A DNA stretch of 64,000 nt, from NCBI GenBank assembly GCA_004194705.1, contig SADC01001006.1, positions 62,001 through 126,000 of the forward strand, given 5' to 3'. The notes beneath the pieces were generated by a model, which did no database searches, had not been told where the DNA came from, and saw nothing but the letters and a program-made list of their open reading frames with translations. The position numbers and the translations under genes were made by a program. This stretch comes from Ditylenchus dipsaci. Lineage: Eukaryota > Nematoda > Chromadorea > Rhabditida > Anguinidae. This document shows, piece after piece, positions 21,780-32,889 of the stretch; position 1 is the stretch's first letter, and each line of letters starts with the position of its first letter.

Positions 21780-22290
21780 TTACACTTTATAGCAAAATAT
21801 TCATTATCGCATATACTTTATGCAGAAGGTTATGGACCAAATTGAATTGTTGCCCATAAAATCTGAATTCTTTTTTATTCGTACTGTACTGTAACTTCAG
21901 CTCCTGGTTAATGCCGGGAAGCTCAGAGCAACGTTTTTTTATAACCGTCCTGTTGTTAAGACATGCAACATGGTAGTTCAGTGGGTTGAACGCTCGTTGT
22001 TTAATTTGTCGCATACAGCATCACAGCTGAGCATCACAGTTCACATATTGAAATTTTTTTGTTAAGCAATGTCGATTTTTTGATAAAATCAGTAGGAAAG
22101 CTCAGTTTTTCTGATAATATGTCGATTCTGAGGCGAGATTGGTGCTCAGGTCATTTCTCATTTTTTTGACTAGTTAAAGTGGTGAAAATGAGGAATCTTA
22201 GTGAAATCATTCTTATATTTGTCCGTTAACATTTTAGTGTGTTTAAAAGGGCATACGGAATACGTATGTTTGTTCACTATTGGATACCTG
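21780..22290. other. No recognisable gene; weak tRNA A-box-like word at 21970
   Basis: TGGTAGTTCAGTGGGTTGAAC at about 21970 resembles the A-box of a tRNA-derived SINE, but no B-box or stem structure follows. The 75-codon minus ORF across it has no membrane segments and does not continue the receptor exon at 22300. Confidence 0.35.
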
Positions 22291-22299
22291 AAAATAATT

Positions 22300-22592
22300 T
22301 TAGTCTGTAAGTTTACTTGTACAATTTAAGTTGACCTCTGAGGATAAACAATACACAACAACCGATCTAAAGCAATAATCAACAAGGTAGCAATATTTGC
22401 TGAACTTCCGATAGCAGGAAAAAATTGGAAATAGAAACATATAGATAGTTTCATAAGTCTGATCTCTGACACTAGTAAGTCTGGCCAAACACTATAGCCA
22501 GTCTGGTAAAGCATATTACATAAAGCATTAAAGGCAATTAATATGTTGCAGATGCCATGAAGATTCCTTAAATGTAGTAAAGTAAAAGTCAA
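22300..22592 (-). pseudogene. Orphan Srsx-like chemoreceptor exon (TM2-TM3)
   Basis: Minus-strand open frame with LRNLHGICNILIAFNAL (TM2-like), a hydrophilic loop, and FFPAIGSSANIATLLIIALD followed by RLLCIVYPQR, a TM3 with the DR[LY]-type motif typical of nematode Srsx 7TM receptors. A stop (TAA) comes right after PQRST. No exons for TM1 or TM4-TM7 were found on this strand nearby; the flanks are tRNA-like repeats. It is therefore more likely a relic or stray exon than a complete gene, unless long introns hide the rest. Confidence 0.6.
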
Positions 22593-23011
22593 GGAAAAAT
22601 TTGACGCTCCGAGTAGGAATCGAACTCACGCCATTCTACCACTGAGCTATTGAGGCCATTAATCCTTGATTTTGTTTTTCATTTCTTTTATATTGGGAGG
22701 TACCCTTTTTTTCTCAGTACCGACTCGGTCCAATACAACAACTTTTGATAAGGCAGATGATGAACTTGATAGCCTTGTTTTTTGTATGAGCTGCATACCC
22801 CAGGACACGGAGGGACACGCAGATAAAAACATGAAACTGGTGTTTCATAGGTTCATAAGGTCGATGAAATCGAAAATAGTGTTACCAGTAAAAGTCAAAG
22901 AAAAAATGAAAAAATTTGAACTTTCACCGGCTTCCGACACTATATCACTGAGTTATCGAGGCTATTAATCCTTGACTTCTTTTTTTATTTCTTATTCTTG
23001 GGAGGGTGTCC
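22585..23011. repeat. Tandem pair of a tRNA-derived SINE-like repeat
   Basis: On the minus strand GGCCTCAATAGCTCAGTGG, then GAGTTCGATTCCTAC, gives A-box and B-box words without an anticodon arm. The flank CACTGAG[CT]TAT[TC]GAGGC, ATTAATCCTTGA, CTT or TTT runs to GGGAGG and occurs twice, at 22636-22702 and 22945-23011. The 100-codon plus ORF between them (22666-22968) ends inside the second copy and is not a convincing gene. Confidence 0.6.
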
Positions 23012-23689
23012 AAGCAACCTAGTTACAGTAATATCTCCGATAGGACCAATATTTTTTTTGTTGAACACGGCAGTTATCCGACAAAAAAACTTGAAAGCAC
23101 TTTCGTGTTCAATAGAAAGAACTTGTCTTATTAAAGATACTACTGTACTCAGGGATCAGAGTGTAGAAAAATTATTGGAGCACATTTCTCAGAACAAAAC
23201 AAACTTTTGCTGGTAGGTAATATAAATAAGAGTTATATTCAACACACATCCCAATAAAGCAGTCAACACTTTTACAGACAACATAATCTTCATCAATATA
23301 GGTAATGGACCATCAACAAGAATTTGTTCAAGCTGAAATCTATTTCAATTAAAATAAAAATATACAAAAAGTAGTTTTTAAAAAGCCGTTGAGTTAATGT
23401 AGACATATACTTTTGAATTACCGTTCATTGAGAGGTTTTTTTCAAGCTCATAACATTTTAATCAAAAGACCAACAAATTTAACGAAAAGAAAAAAGAATT
23501 TTCATTAGTTTTAGTATATTTTAGCTTTTTGGTCCTATAGCTTTTGTTCGGCAACTCCCCCACATTCCAAAACTCACTGTCAAAATTCGAAGTCCGCTCA
23601 AGACAAAAAAAACTTGGAGAATTCAACGTTTGAGTGTTTTTGTCAAATTCAAATTCGACATTAAGTTTTTGGCGCTACTGTAATATAAA

Positions 23690-24690
23690 CCCCCCCCCCC
23701 CAAAAAGCGCTACTGTAATATACCCCCCCCCAAAACCGACTTTTTTAGGGATGGTCAAAAACCATTTTTACACAATAATTTCGCCATAAAAGGACCAGAA
23801 AAGCAATTTAAATGGGATTGCGGGCTGTATTGGGAGGGGAAGGGAAAAATACAGGGGCCACTTCTCGAGATGGTTGGGATCCTTAGAGTACTAATTCTCT
23901 AAGCATCTAAGGGTACTTTCAAACCCAGGAACTTGTGGTGCAGGCATAAGTATAAGTACTTTTCATGGACCAAGCCGATCAGCGGGGTGGACCTCGCGGG
24001 TTTACTCATAGGCCTAGCACTTTTTGAGTGCTAAGCTGAATTTTTGGATGCTGGGCCTCTGGCCGGCCTTGTAGAACGAGGGGAAATGCTCTTCGGCAGA
24101 AAAATAAAGATGTTGAACATGGTTTTGAATACTGGGGCCTACCGCATAAATAACTGTGGTATGCATGTTTTTTCATGCATCCAGAGTCGCTTTCGAGTGA
24201 TTTGTGTCTAAGGTATGTGGGTGTGCGCATCTCAACTCCAAGCCCCCAAGCCCCCTGCGCCCCCGAAGGGGGCGCAGGGGGCTTGAGAGTTAGAGATGCG
24301 CGCACGCACTTACCTTAGACACGAATCACTCGGAAGTGACTCTAGATGCATGGAGGGGCTTGGAATTGAGATGCGCACACCCACATACCTTTTCGAGAAG
24401 TACACTTGATCATAAAATACATATAGAGTCTATTTTTGCCACGGCCCGAGTTGAAAAACATGGTAAAGCAGCTAAAAAAAGTGGCCCCTGTATTATTCCC
24501 TTCCCCTCCCAATACAGCCCGCAATCCCATTTAAATTGCTTTTCTGGTCTTTTTATGGCGAAATTATTGTGTAAAAATGGTTTTTGACCATCCCTAAAAG
24601 AGTCGGTTTTTTGGGGGGGGGTATATGACAGTAGGTCCGATTTTTTTTTTGGGGGGGGGGGGGTATATTACAGTAGCTTTTGGGGGGGGG
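23690..24690. mobile_element. 1-kb foldback element with poly-C/G edges
   Basis: The arms have GGGATGGTCAAAAACCA, AATTTCGCCATAAAAGG and AATGGGATTGCGGGCTG at the left, and the reverse complements at 24480-24600. Runs of C and G border the GCGCTACTGTAATATA words. The centre carries the GATGCGCACACCCACATACC hairpin unit. Confidence 0.75.
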
Positions 24691-24719
24691 GTATATGACA
24701 GTAGCGTCGAGTTTTTGAA

Positions 24720-25105
24720 ATCATGAAGCAGTTTCATAAGCAAATAGGCCAAGCTCATTAAGAGCCCGACGTCAGAAATAAAGAAATACTTTGCGCGCTT
24801 TACAAAATTTCTAAAACATGTGTGATTAATTTAGTAACATTATGTGTCTCACAGGTGAGAAAAAAGTATAATATGCAATTTTTCGTGCTGCACACTATTA
24901 AAATGCTAATTTTTCAAAACTAAGCTTCTGTAGAAAAAAGCATACTGAAGATTATCCGACAGCCGCAACAGGACTGCCTGAAAATCGTTGACGTAATTCG
25001 CAGAGCTTCTTTTTGACTGTGTTTAAATATTGATAATGATAAAAAAACCTACATTTTGTTCCAATGTAGAGTTCATTAAAGCCCTAGAAAGGTCTCAAAA
25101 ACAAG
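24720..25105. other. No recognisable feature
   Basis: AT-rich, no inverted arms, arrays or exon-like frames that I can support. Confidence 0.4.
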
Positions 25106-25884
25106 TATAACAGGTGCGGCAAAAGTTCCCGACAAAAAATTTGAACTAATTTTTTGAATACTTGTGAAAATAACGGGTACGCGACAGTTCACGCCCGGGA
25201 CAATTCACGCCCCAGGACATTTCACGCCCCAGGACAATTCACACCCCACAGCCCTTAAAATTCAAAACATAATCACTTTTGAGTTTTCGCGCCAAATAGA
25301 AAAAAATTTGAAAATTGACTGAAATGTTGAAGCTTGTAATCCATGTAACCTGAGATTTGTTGCTGATTTTATTTTTACTTATATCGCATTAGCTTTTTTG
25401 CAAACGGTTCTTTACATCAAGAGCATTAAAGAAAGCCATTACTCGCCCCGACAACACGCAATTTTTGAGATGACAATAGTTTTTTTCGGAATATATGCCA
25501 AAAAAGTTCATCTGGTTTTGCAACTGTAACTGGCCTGATATATCAACCTACGTTTCAAACCTCAAAAAGGATGCTGAGGCCTTATAGAGGAGTAAATTTG
25601 CTGCGCTTTGGTACCAAAGAGGTATGCAAAAAATGCAAATTTAGGGTGTTTTATGCAAAAGTTAGACAGAAAACGCGAAAAACCCTAATTTTACTCGGAA
25701 AAACGCCAGTTGTTTGCTCTAAACGTTCTGTAGTTTCTAAAATAACAACTTTACAAAAATCGGCTCAATTATTCTTGTAGCTGAATGACTGGGCTATCTT
25801 TTGGTATATAGATTATTGTGAAAAGACTGTGGATTTGCACTTTTCGTCTGTCGTTTATGTTGTCCAATATTTTTTGTATTTTCA

Positions 25885-26330
25885 GGTGGTTCAATGGTGC
25901 AAACGGGACGTGCTTCTGTGGTGCAAAAACAGCAAGTAACAAAGCAATCTGTCGCGCAGAGAACTGTGGAAGCAACAAAGGGGCTATTGTGGAAGCAAAA
26001 AAGAGTGAAAAAAATCTAAAACAGATGACTTAAACAGGGCAGATCGTGTCGATGAAGTATGCCAAGGATATCATCAATGCTGGAGCTGATAAGACGTGAG
26101 ATGCTCAGGTCAGGTTTGTGTGAGGCTTTCTGATTTCCCAGGTGATTTTCTCCTGAGTTCGTTCGGAGCGTGTGGAGCTTTTACTTCTTTGCTTTCAGGG
26201 TCTGATAGTGCATGCAATCGTCTTCTGGAAGCTTTCTTATGGTGCGCCGTCCGTTCGGAAGAGGTTTTGGAAGTGATTTTTATGTCCAAATGCTGATGGC
26301 TCGCTCAAGAAACAGGATGCGTCGAAAAGA
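25885..26330 (+). pseudogene. Cys-rich gene fragment inside the inverted-repeat element
   Basis: After a TTTTCAG at 25886 one frame reads RWFNGANGTCFCGAKTASNK, then AICRAENCGSNKGAI and a Lys-rich stretch, with a C-x-C...C-x4-C pattern. Further on, SKTDDLNRADRVDEVCQGYH, then QCWS and a stop, lies in another frame, and at 26280-26370 CPNADGSLKKQDASKRMC ends in a stop in a third. The pieces look coding but do not join in phase. I do not know the family; a captured or decayed gene is the simplest reading. Confidence 0.35.
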
Positions 26331-26539
26331 ATGTGTTCCTTTGTCAGCATCAAGAAATAATTATTCATTCTTGTTGTATTATTGTTGTTTTCCGCAAATT
26401 TAATAGAATTTGTCGTTTTCAGACGAATAAAGATAGACTTTTGGGTCTTTTTGAGATAGTAAAAGTCGTTGAAAAGCGAATCTTTGCCATAAAAGCGTTG
26501 AATTGCACATTTTCAAAACTGTAGAAAAACAGCATAGCA

Positions 26540-26761
26540 TACCGTATATCTTCTAATAAGACCCCACCTTCTATTGAGACCCTACCTTTTAATAAGGCCC
26601 CACTTCTTTAGAGGTGTTGAAAAATAAGGCCCAACCTCGAAAAAGGCCTAATAAGGCCGATAATAAATATTCTAATAAGGCCCACCTTCTAATAATGCCC
26701 CACATCCAAAGAGGGGTTGAAAAATAAGGCCTCATGGGTCCTTATTAGAAGATATACGGTA
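26540..26761. repeat. TACCGTATATC-family MITE
   Basis: TACCGTATATCTTCTAATAA faces TTATTAGAAGATATACGGTA, with GGCCCCAC words in both halves. Confidence 0.8.
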
Positions 26762-27197
26762 TGCGTTTAAAAATTTGAATTTTCCAAAAAAATTCTTGAA
26801 CTGCACTAGGATTCAAATTTAAGGGGCCGTAAAATTTAAAAAAAAACATGTTGAAAAAAGTGTTTTTCAAAAACTCTTGGCGTTTTGCTGTTTTGAAAGT
26901 GATTATGATTTTGAATTTAAAGGGGCTGTGACCCGCGACAATTCACGCCCCGGACAATTCACGCTCCAAGACAATTCACGCCCCTAGATAATTCACATTA
27001 ATTTACTTTATTTATTCAATTTTATATTTATCCCAGAATTGGGGTAATAAGGGTAGCTACACACCGTAAGAATTTAGTTTTTCAGTTAACTATGACTGGC
27101 ACCCTCACTCTTCCCAACAGGAAAAAACTGCTCCTTAGTTTTACTTTCACTCTCACTTTCAGTGTACCCAATGACTTTATTTTAAAATTTATATTTC

Positions 27198-27425
27198 GGG
27201 TTCCAAACCTGTTTTCTGGATTTATTCGGGCATGCTGAAGATGGTTTGATAGTGGTTAAATGCCATTTTGAAGGATATTTTTTGAGTTTTGGTAAAAATC
27301 GAGTTTTGGTAAAATCAATTGTACCCGAATACTCAAAAAATATCAAACAAAACCTTATTTTACTATTATCAAAGCATCTTCAGCATGTCCGAATTAATCC
27401 ACAAAACAGATTTTGGAACATGAAA
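27198..27425. repeat. Foldback MITE
   Basis: GGTTCCAAACCTGTTTTCTG faces the inverse CAGATTTTGGAAC. Inner arms GGGCATGCTGAAGATGGTTT and AAAGCATCTTCAGCATGTCC mirror each other. A CCAAGTGGTCGACCACTTGG palindrome follows at 27444-27463. Confidence 0.7.
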
Positions 27426-27837
27426 AACGTAAAAAAAATTTGTTCCAAGTGGTCGACCACTTGGTTTTGTTTTACCCAGGTACTCGTACGCAGGTTAGGG
27501 AAGTCAGGTAGTGTAGTGATACCCGGGTAGTAATATTTTGGTCTTGTAAAGATTTTTTAAAAGTTAGAATTTTTTCTATGATCCAACCTGAACCCTACTG
27601 AATAACCCATGCATCAACAAAACCGAGTGGTCGTCCACTTGGAGCAAAAAATTTTTAGGTTTTTCATGTTAAAATAGTTCGCAGGTTCGATTCCACGTAG
27701 TGGCACGCTATTTTTTGGCTTGTTTGGCCAGTTCTAGGTGTGATTAGACTTTTTTGACGCCAGATTCGGAATCAGCGACCTAAATTACCCATAGAATGGT
27801 CAAAAAAGTCAAAATAAATAGTATGTCACCACGTGGG

Positions 27838-27905
27838 ATCGAACCTGCAACACCATTTTGGGCCAAAAAAACGCGAAGGCTTACGCACTGCGCCATGGAG
27901 GCCAA
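27838..27905 (-). repeat. tRNA-derived SINE-like sequence
   Basis: The minus strand reads GGCCTCCATGGCGCAGTGCG, with A-box TGGCGCAGTGCG, then AGGTTCGATCCCAC, a B-box. The acceptor stem does not pair and the anticodon arm is not formed, so it is not a working tRNA. Confidence 0.55.
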
Positions 27906-28702
27906 TTTTTCAATTCTAAATGGTTTCCGCCTGCTTCAACACCACCGGAATCCGAACCTGTAATCTTTTAGCGGTTCAATTTACTAGACATCCTTTACCA
28001 GGATATAAATTTAGCGCCGTGAATTATCGTGAATTATTTAGGGGCGTGAATTGTCCTGGGGCGTGAATCGTCCGGGGCGTGAATTGTCCCGGGCGTGAAT
28101 TGTCCCGGACGTGAATAGTCCCCGGGCGTGAATTGTCCTGGGCGTGAATTGTCCGTGCACCGAAAATAACACTTGAAAAAATTTCACGCCATTTTGTTGC
28201 CAAGGGCAAATGTTCATATAAAATCAACAATTTTTCGCTTATATGTTTTATTTTTACTTACATGTTCAATTTTTGCAGCTATAAGTGTTTTTAAATAATT
28301 TCTCGTTTATAAACTCTTATTTCCACAAAAATTTGAAAAATTGGTTTGAATTTTTCGCGGGAACTTTTTACGCGCCCGCTATTGTGTCACACGTAAGTCA
28401 AGTAAAGAGAAAAAAGTCTAGATAATATGAATAGAAAATATAATAGAATTCAGAATCCTAATTTGTAACAAATAGAAAAAAGTTTTTTCATTAAACCACG
28501 ATCATTATCATAATCTAATTTTTTATCCGGTGCATTTGTTCATAGACCAGCGAAATGCAATGCCCCAAACAGCCCAGGTTAAACGACTCAAAATAATAAA
28601 AAAATCAATCACAATTAAAGCTGGCACATTCCACAAAAATAAATTTGGATAGTATTCGACGGTGAAAACTAACCTGGGTTCGCCAAAATTTTCCAAGCAG
28701 GT

Positions 28703-29930
28703 GCCTTTATATAAGGGCTCTATAAGGGGTTATGGGTAAAAATTCCCCCGCAAAAATCCTCCAGCAAAAATCCCCCAACAAAAATCCCTCCAGCAAAAAT
28801 CCCCCCAGAATAAAAATTGAAGTGAGGCAAATGTATCTAAGCAAATGTATTTCAAAACCACGGTATTCTAACCAAAATCATGTCATGAACACTATTTTAG
28901 AGTTAATGACGTCCCAGTGCCGATGTAAACCGGAGTACCGAAGCATGAAACGAGGTAATGACTTTATTGCCTGGAGGGTGTAGTATAGTCATTGGTTTCA
29001 CTCACAATACTTTAAGTATAAAGTTAACTCGCAATGCCTAAAGGACCTTAACTCCTATGTGGATATCCTAACCAAATAGGTAAAGCCGCCTAGATACCTG
29101 ATAACTGGATATTACTAGGTGAGTATCACTGCCGAGCTAGTACTACCCAAGTTCCACCACCTAAGTTCTACCATTTCTGTACAACTATTAAGATGCCCTA
29201 CTACCAATTCTTGGGGAAGTTGAATTATAGGTTGTTGCTATGCTAAAGTAACCGAAAAAGGAATTTTGAAGCTGTTTGGTTAGAAAAATTGGTGTTTGCT
29301 GCCAGCATCGGTTAAGATGCTTACATGGTAGCCTCAGCTACCCTCAGGTAGTTAAGGTATTTTTCTAGCTCGATGCAGGGATTCCGAATAGCAAAACCGA
29401 TATTTTGGTATTATCAAACCATGCTCAGGGTCCCAATTTTGATTACCGTATTTCCTCTAATAAGCGCCCTCCCAAAATCCGCTATTTCTTAAATTCATTC
29501 TCCTCCTTTTATACCGGGTTTTTGTTTTCGAACGCCACATTTGTTATATACCAAAATGTAGCGCAGATTCCCAGCTACATTTTGGTATATAACATATGTG
29601 GCGTTCGAAAACAAAAACCCGGTATAAAATGAGGAGAATGAATTTAAGAAATAGCGGATTTTGGGGAGGGCGCTTATTAGAGGAAATACGGTAACATATT
29701 GATAATATTGACAATAATTTGCTCATTTTAAGTCCGAGTCTGTGAATAAATGTCCATTTAATTTCAATTTCTATTCTGGGGGAATTGTGCTGGGGGGATT
29801 TTTGCGGGGGATTTTCGCTGCGGGGGTTTTCGCTGGGCGGATTTTTGTTGGCGGGATTTTTGCTGGGGGATTTTTGCGGGGGGATTTTTACACGTAACCC
29901 TATAAGGGCTCCATATAAGGGCCTCACACC
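28703..29930. mobile_element. 1.2-kb element with inverted CCCCCAGCAAAAAT minisatellite arms
   Basis: The left end CTTTATATAAGGGCTCTATA and TCCCCCGCAAAAATCC repeats face the right end TATAAGGGCTCCATATAAGG and GGGGGATTTTTGC repeats. The 29444-29693 MITE is nested inside. The rest of the interior has no recognisable gene. Confidence 0.7.
29444..29693. repeat. 250-bp near-perfect palindromic TACCGTATTTCC MITE
   Basis: TACCGTATTTCCTCTAATAA at the left is matched base for base by the right end, and the match runs almost to the centre (TAGCGCAGATTCCCAGCTA). Such intact symmetry suggests recent spread. Confidence 0.85.
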
Positions 29931-29934
29931 CTAT

Positions 29935-30090
29935 TTATTCCACCGGTTAATTGGCAATTTTTCGCTTATCAACCGCCACATCAACCATCCACCGGTTAAT
30001 TGATTTCCGGTTGATCGACCGGTTGAGAAAAATGATTAACCAGTGGCCCCCGGCGAATAAAACGGTTGATAACGCCGGTTAATTGGCCAA
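29935..30090. repeat. CCGGTTAATTG / CGGTTGAT minisatellite
   Basis: CACCGGTTAATTGG, TCCACCGGTTAATTGAT, GATCGACCGGTTGAG and AACGCCGGTTAATTGG recur in both orientations. From 30090 to 30985 no gene or repeat could be supported. Confidence 0.55.
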
Positions 30091-30984
30091 GACTGGTCAA
30101 CATGATAGAACAAGCATTTTTCAACACCTTCAGTCTTAAAAATCGAAATTTCCTAAAAAAAATTCACATTCTAAAAAATCAAATTAAAACTTTTTCTTAT
30201 TTGCATTAAGTTCAGTTTTCCGACCCTAGTAGCGAACTCCACTAATCGAATTCCAAAGTAATGTCTAGGCCAACAAAGTATGAAAGTTAAGTAAAAGGTG
30301 TGTTCTACTCAAACAAAGAAAAAAGTTCGCTGGAATATTTTTTCATTATTATGTGGCATGCATGTTAGTTTTAATGAGGCACTATGAACGTAACTCTTAT
30401 AAGTCAAACGAAAAGACTATAAAAACTTGCGTGGATACAAAAATGACCCTTAGAAGTAGGCTCATCAGTTAGTTCATTAACATAAGCTTGTTTACATGCC
30501 TGGGCACAAAATAAACCCAAGCCAACCAAAAGAGATACTCGCTACTAGCGCCCAAAGGTCTATAAAGGCCTGAAAAGCAAGAACGAAAGAAAAGATACCT
30601 GACACCAGAGCAAGAGGATCACATCAAAAAACAAGAAGAGAGCCTAATGCAGAACAATAAAGATATCATGGGATCATATTTTGTGGCGCCCAGTCTAGTT
30701 TAAATCCGCGCTGGCATGCCCATAGAATCGAACCTAGATTTGAAAAAGAGAATGAAATCTCTGAAATTTTAGCTGAAAAATCTCCGGTTTTTTTGAAAAA
30801 TCTCCACTTTTGTTGAAACCTTTTAAAAAAGGTTTTGATCTGACCTATAGTGAATTTCAACAAAGGCAGAGAGATTTCAGCAAAAATGAAGACATTTTAG
30901 CTTTTTAAAACCAAATTTGAAAAAGCGGTGAGTTTTTTACCTAAAAACAAGGACTTTCCAGACAAAATCGGAGATTTTTCAGAT

Positions 30985-31155
30985 ATACAGTCGACGCTCA
31001 ATATAACGAACGCTCGATATAACGAACCTCTGCGGCTGGTCCTCATATCGAGCGTCGACTGTACTCATTTTTAAATACAGTCAGCCGCTGCTTTAGTGAC
31101 ACCCCTCGGAACCGGCCTTGGAGTATCACTATAGCGGACTTGACTGTATTTAAAA
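30985..31155. repeat. Two adjacent small TA-bounded MITEs
   Basis: TACAGTCGACGCTCAATATA faces TCGAGCGTCGACTGTA. TACAGTCAGCCGCTGC then faces CGGACTTGACTGTA. CATTTTTAAATACAG and CTGTATTTAAAAATG mirror each other around the second one. Confidence 0.75.
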
Positions 31156-31373
31156 ATGAGTAAATCTGAAAAATTTCCGATTTTAGCTTAAAAGTAGCAA
31201 AAAAGCGAGGGTTAACTGTACTGCTTCATTTATGCGTAGTAAGTTGTGTTTTTATGTGTAATAATGTATCGTAATTTTCAATTGCGATACTAATTAATTT
31301 AATTTATTTATTTGAATTATATCAACACAGATTATTGATTAGTTTTAATTTTAATTAGCAGTACAATTCTCGG

Positions 31374-32868
31374 TCAAATAGTAATTGTTGACAAGTTGTT
31401 AAGGGGTGGAACACTAGTAAAAGCAACATTAGTAGGTGGAATAGTGTTGTTTGAGGCCAAAGAAGTGGCAACACTAGTAGAAGCAGGAGAATTTGGTGAC
31501 ATAAAAGTAGAAGATGCTACAAAAGCGCTGTTAGAAGAAGGTGTGGAGTATGAGCCTGACTGACTGGAAGGTGTGCTAGAAGATGGTGGGACTATTGTAG
31601 TGTTGTTATAATTTTCAGTTTGAGAAGCAGTGGTTGAGCCACTTCTCTTTTTGATCACAAATAATTTTCCTCGACCACAATACACTTTAGCACTTGTCAG
31701 CTGAATAGATTTAAATAGAATTGACTATATTCTGTTTTCGGTTATACCTCGTCTATAGAATTAACAGCTTTTTGAGTCAGCTCCACCAATTGTTTGCACC
31801 CCTTTGCTCCCACTTGATGTTGAGTCAATGACACAGCTAGATATCCCTTGTTATTGTAGAACTGTTTGAATCGGATTCGCTCCAATGTAGTATTGAGGGA
31901 TTTAACCAGAGTTATAAACTAAAAAAACATTCCATAAACTACTATTGGGAGAGCTAACTACTTAAATTCGCTGAAAACAAGTTTTTTATTACCCTAAAAG
32001 GCCTACAATCAATTAAAAAACTCAACCAAAAACACCAAGTTTTTATGCAAAAATTGTGGTTCGCTTAAACTATTCGAAAAAATTTCTCATTTGCTGTAAA
32101 AAACAGAGTAAAAGGAAACCAAAAGAGACCAAATCAAAAAATGGCTTTTTATTGGATAATGCCAAAATTTTGTTATTTTCATTGCTCTTTTCACCAAAGT
32201 GCTACAACCAGAGAGAAACAAAGCTCAACCAGGAAATTTTTTAAGTCACAGCATTGGTTTTTTTTATTCGACTGAGTCGGTTTTTTATGAATTGCTTTTT
32301 TGTGTACCGTATTTCCTTTATCAACTTCCCACGAGGAGTTATCTTTCAACGCCCAAAAAAATCAAAAATATTTTAAGGTAGATTGTGATATTTTTGGATG
32401 CTCAACTGAAATCTGAAAAATGGAATTGAGAAACACAAAAAATAGATTTGCGAAATGTTTTCTCTAGGTAGAAATATAAGGTCCGTAGGGTTGGGGATTA
32501 TCAGAGGGCGGGGACTTATTAGAGTGTGGCGATTTAATAGAAAAAATATGATAACCTATTTTCTACTCATTAACCGATTCGTAAAGAATCTGAATTTGGT
32601 TTTGGTTGAGTCTTTTTTGTCGAAAAACCAACATTTCACCTTTTTGCCTATATCGTTCAAATTTTCTTCATTTTTGCTCTGGTTCCTACTAAACGGATAG
32701 TTGGTCACAATGCTCACTCTACCAGATCTTCTTCCAGCAGAATCGTCCGAGCAACAGGCCTAAACATAGTATCAACGATTTTGTAAAAAAGAAAACCTAA
32801 GTCCTTACATGAGTCAATGCAGTAACTGCTAGAATACCGGTAAATACCAAAACCGAGAAAGTGTTCAT
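31374..32868 (-). CDS. Secreted protein with Ser/Thr/Pro-rich C-terminal tail, 199 aa
   Basis: Four minus-strand exons, all in phase 0: 32868-32809, 32759-32718, 31918-31748 and 31700-31374. Donors are GTAAGG, GTGAGC and GTATAA; acceptors end TTTAG or TTCAG. The first exon, MNTFSVLVFTGILAVTALTH, is a clear signal peptide. A short ACCSDDSAGRRSGR segment follows. Then comes a folded part with LNTTLERIRFKQFYNNKGYL, AVSLTQHQVGAKGCKQLVEL and SAKVYCGRGKLFVIK. The last 85 or so residues are Ser, Thr, Pro and Asn-rich (PPSSSTPSSQSGSYSTPSSN) like a mucin tail. It probably leaves the cell, perhaps O-glycosylated. I do not recognise the family; nematodes have many such lineage-specific secreted proteins. 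The intron between exons 2 and 3 holds a decayed TACCGTATTTCC repeat (32304-32560). Confidence 0.75.
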
Positions 32869-32889
32869 ATCAAAAATATTTTAGCAATT

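Larger units (their letters stand above)
25110..28390. mobile_element. 3.3-kb inverted-repeat element with TTCACGCCCC minisatellites
   Basis: The left arm (GCGGCAAAAGTTCCCGACAA, AATTTGAACTAATTTTT, GTGAAAATAA) faces the right arm at 28320-28385 (inverse of AAAAGTTCCCGCGAAAAA, CAAACCAATTTTTC, GTGGAAATAA). GGACAATTCACGCCCC arrays of about 18 bp lie just inside at 25190-25255, again at 26935-27000, and inverted at 28022-28165. The interior carries a Cys-rich coding fragment, two MITEs and a tRNA-like repeat. Confidence 0.65.

Noticed and set aside
22666..23216. Two plus-strand ORFs of 100 and 72 codons
   Set aside because: They run across a tandem SINE-like repeat and a MITE-like TACAGTAATATC end; no domain or splice model supports them.
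27838..27905. tRNA gene
   Set aside because: A- and B-box words are present but the acceptor stem does not pair and the anticodon loop is missing; the same holds for 22600-22660 and 42590-42665.
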